Both the position numbers and the translations under genes were made by a program. DNA of 6,268 nucleotides, from the NCBI GenBank assembly GCA_903929925.1, contig CAIYWO010000338.1:1-6268 (forward strand), read 5' to 3'. Within the stretch, counting starts at the first letter, position 1, and each line of letters opens with the position of its first letter. Source of the stretch: an uncultured beta proteobacterium (GTDB taxonomy: Bacteria; Pseudomonadota; Gammaproteobacteria; Burkholderiales; Burkholderiaceae_B). Below are positions 1-5,002 of this stretch, piece after piece. Below the pieces are notes generated by a model. The model saw nothing but the letters and a program-made list of their open reading frames with translations. It ran no database searches and was not told the origin of the DNA.

Positions 1-509
1 GCTGGCCTAAACACGCACTTGAGATGCCTCGCCCAGCAGGTATTTTGGATCACGCAAGTTTTTATATCCTAGAACGCCCCCTGACTTCCTTTGCGATGCC
101 CTCGGGGCACACTCTCACAGCATTCGCAGTCTTGTCCGGCATTTATTTTGCGATAGACCGTAAGCACCGGAGGCCTTTTTTCTGGCTATTTATCTTGGCG
201 ACGCTCGGTGGACTCGCACGCATAGCACTCGGGGCCCACTGGCCCTCTGATGTATTTGCCGGGGCAGCGCTCGGTATATTTGGTGGGATTCTTGGCGGAC
301 ATTTCAGCAGCCGCATGCCCGATACTTTATTTGAACGCACCTCTTGGCTGATGCGGCTAATCGGGCTTGGAGCAGGACTATGCGCCTACATGCTCCTCAC
401 AACAAAGATCGACTTCAAACTCGCACAACCTGTGCAGTACATTTTTGCAACCATTACGATCGCAAGTGTGTTGGTCTTTATTTGGCGAAGCTTTCGCTTC
501 GCCAAATAA
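1..509 (+). CDS. PAP2-family membrane phosphatase, 5'-partial
   Basis: This is a membrane-bound phosphatase of the PAP2 / type 2 phosphatidic acid phosphatase superfamily, whose members remove phosphate from lipid phosphates or polyprenyl diphosphates. All three signature motifs are visible. The first is K-x6-RP, with the Lys codon at 9-11 and Arg-Pro at 30-35. The second is PSGHT, 26-30 residues after the ATG at 24. The third is a variant of SR-x5-H-x3-D reading ARIALGAHWPSD, with Ala in place of the usual Ser. The Arg and both His needed for catalysis are kept. Several hydrophobic helices follow the motifs, consistent with an inner-membrane protein. The frame is open to the left edge and the first motif spans the ATG at 24, so that Met is internal and the true start lies outside the window. 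Lipid phosphatase, undecaprenyl-diphosphatase or lipid A phosphatase activity cannot be told apart. The gene converges on the RraA-like gene and is probably unrelated to the catabolic genes. Confidence 0.9.
   Translation, partial: WPKHALEMPRPAGILDHASFYILERPLTSFAMPSGHTLTAFAVLSGIYFAIDRKHRRPFFWLFILATLGGLARIALGAHWPSDVFAGAALGIFGGILGGHFSSRMPDTLFERTSWLMRLIGLGAGLCAYMLLTTKIDFKLAQPVQYIFATITIASVLVFIWRSFRFAK
478..509. terminator. Perfect 14-bp hairpin spanning the phosphatase stop codon, probable bidirectional terminator
   Basis: Arms 478-491 and 496-509 are exact reverse complements, with a four-base TTTC loop. The hairpin encodes the last residues of the phosphatase and includes its TAA stop. It lies 16 bases from the stop of the convergent RraA-like gene. 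The outer pairs are A/T, but there is no long T tract on either side, so termination efficiency is uncertain. Confidence 0.6.
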
Positions 510-525
510 CACAACTAACAGCTGA

Positions 526-1239
526 TTATTTCTGGCCAGTTTCGGCTTTGTAGCGAGCCAAATTCTCTGCATTGGGCGGATACAAACCGGGAAGCGCCTG
601 GCCTTTTTCAACCTGCGTCATAATCCATACTTCCAAGGCTTCTTGCGACGCGGCGCTTGCCACCACATCATCAAGCAAAGCAGCTGGAATCAACACAGCG
701 CCATCATCATCCACCACCACGACATCACCAGGGAACACAGCAACGCCGCCGCAACCAATCGGCTGCTGCCAGTCAACAAAGGTTAAACCGGCCACGGATG
801 GCGGTGCAGCAGCACCAGAACACCAAACTGGCAAACCAGTACCCAATACACCCGCCAGGTCACGCACAACACCGTCTGTGACCAGCGCAGCCACATTTTT
901 CTTGGCCATGCGGGCGCACAAAATATCACCAAAAATGCCGGCATCTTGAACACCCATCGAATCGACGACGGCGATACAACCTTCTGGCATATCTTCAATC
1001 GCGCCGCGTGTCGACTTAGGCGATGACCACGACTCCGGGGTCGCCAAATCCTCACGAGCAGGCACAAAACGCAGGGTGAAGGCGCGAGCCACCAAGCGTG
1101 GTTGGCCGCTACGTATCGGCTTTGTGCCGCGCATCCAAACGTTGCGCAAACCTTTTTTCAGCAGCACTGTCGTGAGTGTCGCAGTAGAGATTCCCGCGAG
1201 GATATCTTTTACTTTTGGATCGAGTTGCATATTGACCAT
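526..1239 (-). CDS. RraA / HMG aldolase family protein (4-hydroxy-4-methyl-2-oxoglutarate aldolase-like)
   Basis: This 237-residue cytoplasmic protein belongs to the RraA-like fold (COG0684; often mis-named demethylmenaquinone methyltransferase). Characterised catabolic members are divalent-metal class II aldolases or decarboxylases acting on HMG, 4-carboxy-4-hydroxy-2-oxoadipate or oxaloacetate and yielding pyruvate. The core is visible: G104-D105, then TDGVVRD at 121-127, where R126 would bind substrate and D127 the metal, then a GCGGVAVFPGD segment (162-172) and VVDDDGAVLIP. The protein is longer than the roughly 160-residue E. coli RNase E regulator RraA and has an N-terminal extension like HMG-aldolase-type proteins, so an enzyme is more likely than an RNase inhibitor. 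The start at 1239 is supported by GGAG (1247-1250) seven bases upstream. It lies 59 bases after the DapA-like gene on the same strand, so the two are probably co-transcribed and may act on successive 2-oxo-acid intermediates. The substrate is not known. Confidence 0.88.
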   Translation of the reverse strand: MVNMQLDPKVKDILAGISTATLTTVLLKKGLRNVWMRGTKPIRSGQPRLVARAFTLRFVPAREDLATPESWSSPKSTRGAIEDMPEGCIAVVDSMGVQDAGIFGDILCARMAKKNVAALVTDGVVRDLAGVLGTGLPVWCSGAAAPPSVAGLTFVDWQQPIGCGGVAVFPGDVVVVDDDGAVLIPAALLDDVVASAASQEALEVWIMTQVEKGQALPGLYPPNAENLARYKAETGQK

Positions 1240-1293
1240 GTCGGGTCTCCGGATGCGTTAAGTGAAAGTAGAGAAATATATACAGTGCACAAA

Positions 1294-1312
1294 CCGCACT
1301 ATTTCAGTGCGG
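1294..1312 (-). other. Small hairpin over the DapA-like gene's stop codon
   Basis: A perfect 7-bp inverted repeat (CCGCACT / AGTGCGG, five-base loop) contains the TAG stop of the DapA-like gene. On the minus strand it is followed by only three T residues. It is more likely a leaky attenuator or mRNA 3'-end stabiliser between two co-transcribed genes than a full terminator. Confidence 0.4.
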
Positions 1313-2246
1313 CGAGTTTCTTTTCCTGGCGTGTGGTTAAGCGTGCAATGTCTGCAACGTCTTGCGCACTCAGTTTAGGACCAGGCTTACGGATGGCAGC
1401 AGAGGCAATCGCACCACGCTGGGCAAGAATGTGCTTACGCACGGCAAGACCGACGCCGGCCTGCTGCTCATACTTAGCCAAAGGCAAATAGCAGTCAAAG
1501 ATATCGAAGGCACGCTCGACGTCACCGGCAGCGAAAGCCTTGCAAACATCAACCATCATCTCTGGATAAGCAAAGCCAGTCATTGCACCATTGGCTCCGC
1601 GCACAAGCTCTTCCGGTAAGAACAGACCACCACCATTACCAGTCAGAATAGAAATTTTTTGTAAATCGCCCTTTTGGATTGCCTGGCAGACAGCAGACAA
1701 CTTACCCAAACCAGGCCAGTCTTCGTGCTTAAGCATGACGCAACGGGGTGAGTTTTTAAGAATGCGCATCACAACCGCAGTCGACATCTGCACGCCCGTC
1801 GACGTCGGGTGGTCTTGCAAACACCAAGGCACATCCGACCCTAAGGTCTCGTTGACCATATCAAAATAGCTGCTGATCTGATCATCTGTACGCAAGCCGG
1901 CAGCGGGCGCGACCATCACGCCCGAAGCCCCCATATCCATCACACTTTTCGTGAGCTCACCCATCGGAGCAAAGCCTGCGGCAGACGCACCCACGACCAC
2001 AGGCACCTGGCCCTTTACGCGTGCGAGAACTTGTTTCACAAAAACACGAGATTCCTCAGCAGTCAGTTTGGTTGCTTCGCCCATAATGCCGAGAATCGTC
2101 AGACCCGTCACACCCCGCTCAAGGCAAAAATCCACCATGCGATCGGTACTTGCCAGATCAAGCTCGCCCCCATCTTTGAAAGGCGTGACAGTAATCAGAT
2201 ACACCCCGTTTGCAGTGGGATTAAAAGCATTGACGTTCGTATTCAC
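1299..2246 (-). CDS. Dihydrodipicolinate synthase-superfamily (DapA-like) lyase/aldolase, non-canonical active site
   Basis: This is a TIM-barrel class I aldolase-family protein of 315 residues from the chosen start. The DapA/NAL framework is clear: ITVTPF (18-23), LGIMGEATKLT (52-62), an HPTSTG loop (146-151), and MLK ending in K173, the expected Schiff-base lysine. Aligned by eye to E. coli DapA, the catalytic residues differ: Thr44-Thr45 correspond to Ile54-Met55, Tyr107 to Ala116, Tyr133 to Gln144 and Arg138 to Ser149. It should therefore not be called lysine-biosynthetic DapA. An aldolase, dehydratase or decarboxylase on a 2-oxo acid is more likely. The GTG start at 2244-2246 is preferred because AAGGA sits six bases upstream and family homology begins just after it. 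The frame runs open to 2366, but the extra 40 residues are low-complexity basic sequence over the promoter region. The gene is divergent from the Bug gene and followed by the RraA-like gene. Confidence 0.87.
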   Translation of the reverse strand: MNTNVNAFNPTANGVYLITVTPFKDGGELDLASTDRMVDFCLERGVTGLTILGIMGEATKLTAEESRVFVKQVLARVKGQVPVVVGASAAGFAPMGELTKSVMDMGASGVMVAPAAGLRTDDQISSYFDMVNETLGSDVPWCLQDHPTSTGVQMSTAVVMRILKNSPRCVMLKHEDWPGLGKLSAVCQAIQKGDLQKISILTGNGGGLFLPEELVRGANGAMTGFAYPEMMVDVCKAFAAGDVERAFDIFDCYLPLAKYEQQAGVGLAVRKHILAQRGAIASAAIRKPGPKLSAQDVADIARLTTRQEKKLAALK

Positions 2247-2252
2247 ATTCAG

Positions 2253-2257
2253 TCCTT
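2253..2257 (-). promoter_or_regulatory. Ribosome binding site that decides the GTG start of the DapA-like gene
   Basis: AAGGA on the minus strand, six bases before GTG at 2246-2244. It supports this start over the upstream ATG codons in the same open frame. Confidence 0.6.
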
Positions 2258-2293
2258 GTTCCGGGAGATGCCCATCATTTGGGCAACGTTTTC

Positions 2294-2312
2294 CAGCGCG
2301 ATATTTGCGCTG
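2294..2312. repeat. Inverted repeat CAGCGC-N7-GCGCTG, candidate operator
   Basis: Six-base perfect arms lie around an AT-rich spacer (GATATTT). The repeat sits just downstream of the candidate minus-strand -10 element, a typical repressor position. The regulator family is not recognisable. Confidence 0.4.
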
Positions 2313-2313
2313 T

Positions 2314-2322
2314 AACATAGCA
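2314..2322 (-). promoter_or_regulatory. Candidate extended -10 element for the DapA-like gene
   Basis: The minus strand reads TG-C-TATGTT, an extended -10 with 4 of 6 matches to TATAAT. No convincing -35 lies upstream. The predicted transcript would have a leader of about 60 bases. Confidence 0.3.
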
Positions 2323-2331
2323 CACACTATG
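2316..2331. repeat. Inverted repeat CATAG-N6-CTATG overlapping the candidate -10
   Basis: Five-base perfect arms separated by CACACA. The overlap with the putative minus-strand -10 suggests an operator. It is short enough to occur by chance. Confidence 0.3.
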
Positions 2332-2343
2332 GCGATAAATCTC

Positions 2344-2372
2344 TTGCCACATTTAAGCAAAACCAATAGTCT
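2344..2372 (+). promoter_or_regulatory. Candidate sigma-70 promoter for the Bug gene
   Basis: TTGCCA (2344-2349; 5 of 6 matches to TTGACA) is separated by 17 bases from TAGTCT (2367-2372; weak, 3 of 6). Transcription would begin near 2379, leaving a leader of about 48 bases that contains the 2390-2401 palindrome. The weak -10 would fit an activated promoter. Confidence 0.35.
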
Positions 2373-2389
2373 AAGGCATCCTCAATATG

Positions 2390-2401
2390 AGTGCATGCAC
2401 T
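2390..2401. repeat. Perfect 12-bp palindrome, candidate operator in the Bug gene leader
   Basis: AGTGCATGCACT is fully self-complementary. It lies 26-37 bases before the ATG of the Bug gene and just downstream of its candidate promoter, where a bound repressor would block transcription. Confidence 0.4.
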
Positions 2402-2416
2402 GAAAACCATAAGACC

Positions 2417-2420
2417 GGAG
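2417..2420 (+). promoter_or_regulatory. Ribosome binding site that decides the ATG start of the Bug gene
   Basis: GGAG lies six bases before ATG 2427. It supports this start over the in-frame GTG at 2391, which sits inside a palindrome and would add 12 residues ahead of a normal signal peptide. Confidence 0.65.
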
Positions 2421-2426
2421 CCAAGA

Positions 2427-3410
2427 ATGAAACCGACAAAAAAACTGCCTATTTTGACACTGACCGTTGCCTTGCTGGGCCTCGGTCAATCGCCTCTGGC
2501 TCAGGCGCAAGACTTCCCCAAACAGCCGATCAAACTCGTCGTGCCCTGGGCTCCGGGTGGCAACGTAGACATCACCGCACGCGCCGTTGCGCCATCGCTC
2601 TCTGAAATACTTGGTCAACAAGTCATCGTCGAGAATAAACCTGGGGCCGGTGGCTTTATCGGGTCAACAGGCGTCGTGAAATCGACGCCAGATGGCTACA
2701 CCCTGCTACTCGGCTCAAGCGGATCGGTATCTGTTGCGCCAGCGCTTGTTGCCGCACCGCCTTACAACCCCGTCAAAGACCTTACTGTGATAGGGCCTAT
2801 ACACGCTGTGCCAATCGTACTGAGCGCGACAGCTAAAGGAAATATGAAGACTTTTGCTGACTTTGCCGCGAAAGCAAAGGCAGGCAAAGAACAAATTTCT
2901 GTCGGCTCAGCCGGGAACGGTTCGAGCCAACACTTGGCGCTTGAAATGCTCGCCCTGCGCATGGGAGTCAAACTCAACCATATTCCTTATAAAGGCAGCG
3001 GTCCCGCCTTAGTGGATCTAGTGGGCGGACAAATCGAAACGATGATGGACCAGCTGACCGCCTCGATTTCACACATAAAAAGTGGCGCAATCATCCCACT
3101 CGCCCAGACTGGAAAGACCCGTTCACCGCTCTTGCCTAACGTTCCTACGTTTGGGGAATTAGGGATCAAGGACTTCGATATGGTGACCTACACCGGCATT
3201 TTCGGACCTGCCGGCATGCCGCCTGCAGTCGTAGAAAAACTCTCTGCGGCCCTTCAGCAAACGTTAAAGCAAGCAAGTGTCAAAGAGCGCTTTAACAACC
3301 TTGGCGTCGATATCATCACACTGGACCGCAACGCTTTTGCTGCGTATGTGAAAAAGGATTTCGAAGATAACCAAGCCATCGCTAAAGCTGCAAATATCGT
3401 CATGCAGTAA
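2427..3410 (+). CDS. TctC/Bug-family periplasmic solute-binding protein
   Basis: This 327-residue extracytoplasmic binding protein belongs to the Bug (Bordetella uptake gene) / tripartite tricarboxylate transporter receptor family. Such proteins bind carboxylates and related small molecules in the periplasm and hand them to TctAB-type permeases. A Sec signal peptide is visible: Lys-rich start (MKPTKK), hydrophobic core at about 7-20, and likely cleavage after A27 (AQA before QD). Family hallmarks follow: FPKQPIKLVVPWAPGG with NVD (30-48), VIVENKPGAGG, STPDGYTLLLG and HIPYKGSGPALVDLVGGQI. Mature length of about 300 residues is normal. No TctA or TctB gene is nearby, so this is an orphan receptor, as is common in Burkholderiales. 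It is the first gene of a plus-strand pair, 25 bases ahead of the CMD-like gene, and is divergent from the DapA-like gene. Ligand specificity cannot be predicted; neighbouring enzymes suggest a hydroxy or oxo acid. Confidence 0.93.
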   Translation: MKPTKKLPILTLTVALLGLGQSPLAQAQDFPKQPIKLVVPWAPGGNVDITARAVAPSLSEILGQQVIVENKPGAGGFIGSTGVVKSTPDGYTLLLGSSGSVSVAPALVAAPPYNPVKDLTVIGPIHAVPIVLSATAKGNMKTFADFAAKAKAGKEQISVGSAGNGSSQHLALEMLALRMGVKLNHIPYKGSGPALVDLVGGQIETMMDQLTASISHIKSGAIIPLAQTGKTRSPLLPNVPTFGELGIKDFDMVTYTGIFGPAGMPPAVVEKLSAALQQTLKQASVKERFNNLGVDIITLDRNAFAAYVKKDFEDNQAIAKAANIVMQ

Positions 3411-3435
3411 CGTAACGTAGGATTTAAGTCACCCC

Positions 3436-3831
3436 ATGTCTACTCAGCAAAAAATCGACGCGCTCGAAGAAAACTACAAACACATTCTCGGGTTTGTGCC
3501 TGAGCGAATTCATTCCCGGATCACGCTCGGAATGGAAACTGCAGCCGACATGACCGAGGGGATCGAGAAGCTGCGCGCGCAGCTTCTTGAGCCTGAGGCG
3601 CTAGACCTCAAGACGAGCCAGCTGATGGCCTTTGGGATGCTGCTCATGAATCTGTCACAAGCGGCGGAAAATCATGCTGTAGCGGCGCTACGAGCTGGGG
3701 CGACCGTCCAAGAGTTACAAGCCACAGCGGGGATAGCCTTTGTCTTTCGCGGCATCCCGGCAATCAACCTTTCCGGCGAAGCCATTGCCGGTGCCCTCAA
3801 AAAGGTACAGGCCCTTAAAGAAAAAAACTGA
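3436..3831 (+). CDS. Carboxymuconolactone decarboxylase (CMD)-like protein
   Basis: This is a small all-helical protein of 131 residues from the CMD/AhpD-like superfamily. The best-matching segment is AENHAVAALRAGATVQEL (76-93), corresponding to the conserved H-x3-AL-x2-GAT-x2-E helix turn, followed by a helix to about 105 and a hydrophobic tail. There is no cysteine in the whole protein, so it cannot act as an AhpD-type CxxC peroxidase partner. It is closer to the decarboxylase branch, but true gamma-carboxymuconolactone decarboxylase activity is not shown. AGGA lies 13 bases before the ATG, farther than usual. A stop at 3418-3420 and no other in-frame start codon make 3436 the only sensible start. 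It follows the Bug gene closely and ends inside a bidirectional terminator. A role in the same catabolic route as the neighbours is inference. Confidence 0.82.
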   Translation: MSTQQKIDALEENYKHILGFVPERIHSRITLGMETAADMTEGIEKLRAQLLEPEALDLKTSQLMAFGMLLMNLSQAAENHAVAALRAGATVQELQATAGIAFVFRGIPAINLSGEAIAGALKKVQALKEKN

Positions 3832-3857
3832 CCGCTGTTGTCCAGCGATCAGTTTTT
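3823..3857. terminator. Bidirectional rho-independent terminator
   Basis: Outer arms AAAAACTGA (3823-3831) and TCAGTTTTT (3849-3857) pair perfectly. After one C/A mismatch, CGCTG (3833-3837) pairs with CAGCG (3843-3847) around a TTGTC loop. The plus strand ends in five T. The minus strand ends in seven T, from the A run at 3821-3827. It overlaps the stop of the CMD-like gene and lies 19 bases past the stop of the convergent dehydrogenase, serving both. Confidence 0.9.
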
Positions 3858-3876
3858 AGGTGCGACAAGTCAGGAA

Positions 3877-4938
3877 TTACACCTTCGCTAAACGTGCCAC
3901 CAAGGCCTGCCCGGTCTCTTTTGTGCCCAACCGGCCGCCAACGTCCTTCGTCGATTCGCCCGCAGCAATCGCCGCTGCCACAGCACTCTCGAGGGCTTGA
4001 GCGGCCTGCGTAAACTCTGGACGGCCTTTGCGTTGACCAAACCAGTTCAACAGCATCGCCGCCGACCAAACCTGCGAAAACGGATTTGCAATGTTCTTCC
4101 CTGCGATGTCTGGTGCAGACCCGTGCGCTGCCTGCGCCATGGCGTAGTTCACGCCCGCATTGATAGATGCCGCCATACCCAAGCTACCGGAAAGCTCCGC
4201 AGTCAGGTCCGACAAAATGTCACCGAACATGTTGGTCGTGACGATTACGTCATAACGCTCCGGCGTACGTACAACGTGCGCCATCATGGCGTCCACAATA
4301 ATTTCTTCAATCTGCACCTCAGGAAACTCTTTTCCAATTAAGCGACAAGAGTCGATGAACATACCGTCACCCAGACGCAAGACGTTCGCCTTATGCACAA
4401 CCGTCACATGCTTACGTCGCGTCATTGCCAACTCAAATGCCGCGCGAGCGATTCGCTCACAGCACTGACGCGTAATGCGTCGCAAGGAAACCACCACATC
4501 GGAGGTAATCAACATTTCGCTGCCACCGGACTCGACGTTGCGATCCGCATAGAAGCCCTCGGTATTCTCACGCACCACCACGAGATCAAGGGGCTTATGG
4601 GCTGCGCCACTCCCAGGGAATGTTTTTGCAGGGCGAATATTGGCAAAGAGATCCAAGCTCTTACGAAAGAATTTCGAGGGATTGATCTCGCCTTTAGACT
4701 CATCTTTAAAGTCATAGGTCGACATCGGCCCCAATATCAAACCATCTGCGCCCTTCACGGCATCCAGCAGACCAGCATGAATCGTAGTGCCATGCTTGAT
4801 CAAGCTCTCATGGCCAGCGATATCATGGTGTAAATTCAAGTTGAGCTTAAATTTTTTGGAAATCAGCTCAAGCGCCTCAACAGCTACAGATACAGTCTCT
4901 GCGCCAATGCCATCACCCGGCAAAACGATAATTTTCAT
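3877..4938 (-). CDS. NAD-type isocitrate/isopropylmalate dehydrogenase family protein (beta-decarboxylating)
   Basis: This 353-residue cytoplasmic enzyme would oxidise a (2R)-2-hydroxy acid bearing a 3-carboxylate and decarboxylate the product, using Mg/Mn and NAD(P). Visible features, in order: nucleotide/substrate N-terminus IVLPGDGIG (4-12), R92 and R102 (LFANIRPAK), R123 with ENTEGFYADR and catalytic Y130, catalytic K183 in HKANVL, metal ligands D216, D240 and D244 in TNMFGDILSD, and HGSAPDIAGKNIANP (272-286). Asp277-Ile278 replace the Lys-Tyr of NADP-dependent E. coli isocitrate dehydrogenase, so NAD is expected. HKANVL and ENTEGFY differ from LeuB, which typically has DKANVL, so leucine biosynthesis is unlikely. 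Isocitrate-, homoisocitrate-, tartrate- or malate-like substrates remain possible. The ATG at 4938 is chosen over one at 5010 because homology begins there, GAGAG (4946-4950) lies seven bases upstream, and the longer form would overlap the hydrolase gene and its promoter. Confidence 0.9.
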   Translation of the reverse strand: MKIIVLPGDGIGAETVSVAVEALELISKKFKLNLNLHHDIAGHESLIKHGTTIHAGLLDAVKGADGLILGPMSTYDFKDESKGEINPSKFFRKSLDLFANIRPAKTFPGSGAAHKPLDLVVVRENTEGFYADRNVESGGSEMLITSDVVVSLRRITRQCCERIARAAFELAMTRRKHVTVVHKANVLRLGDGMFIDSCRLIGKEFPEVQIEEIIVDAMMAHVVRTPERYDVIVTTNMFGDILSDLTAELSGSLGMAASINAGVNYAMAQAAHGSAPDIAGKNIANPFSQVWSAAMLLNWFGQRKGRPEFTQAAQALESAVAAAIAAGESTKDVGGRLGTKETGQALVARLAKV

Positions 4939-4968
4939 AAACAAGCTCTCTTTAAAGTGGATACCATC

Positions 4969-4997
4969 TGTATAGCAAAGATACGTACCCTTGCCAA
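4969..4997 (-). promoter_or_regulatory. Sigma-70 promoter for the dehydrogenase gene
   Basis: On the minus strand, TTGGCA (4997-4992; 5 of 6) is followed by a 17-base spacer and then TATACA (4974-4969; 4 of 6), preceded by TGC as an extended -10. The start would be near 4962, giving a leader of about 24 bases with the ribosome site. It sits in the 64-base gap after the hydrolase stop, so the dehydrogenase can be expressed separately from the upstream genes. Confidence 0.6.
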
Positions 4998-5002
4998 CAC
5001 GT

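Larger units (their letters stand above)
2247..2426. promoter_or_regulatory. Divergent control region between the DapA-like and Bug genes
   Basis: These 180 bases separate the proposed starts of two divergently transcribed genes and must hold both promoters. The region carries three dyad symmetries (listed separately) and candidate promoters in both directions. The two units flanking it look functionally linked, so shared regulation is plausible. No regulator gene is encoded in the window. Confidence 0.6.

Noticed and set aside
703..725. CATCATCATCCACCACCAC-like tandem triplets
   Set aside because: This is the antisense of the conserved Val/Asp-rich VVVVDDDG segment of the RraA-like protein, not a microsatellite.
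572..949. Open plus-strand frame of 125 codons opposite the RraA-like gene
   Set aside because: Its Thr/Ser/Pro/His-rich translation is the antisense of a convincing enzyme; no family features or ribosome site.
526..1239. RNase E inhibitor RraA or menaquinone methyltransferase function
   Set aside because: The protein is longer than RraA, keeps the metal/substrate VRD site and lies in a catabolic context; the methyltransferase name is a historical mis-annotation of this family.
2247..2366. A 40-residue N-terminal extension of the DapA-like protein, starting at 2366
   Set aside because: It is basic and unlike the family, overlaps the promoter region, and is less well supported than the GTG start with AAGGA at 2253-2257.
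2391..2426. GTG at 2391 as start of the Bug gene
   Set aside because: No ribosome site precedes it, it falls inside a perfect palindrome, and ATG 2427 has GGAG at ideal spacing and begins a normal signal peptide.
4393..4833. Plus-strand open frame of 146 codons opposite the dehydrogenase
   Set aside because: Antisense shadow with no recognisable domain; the minus-strand protein has intact catalytic motifs throughout.
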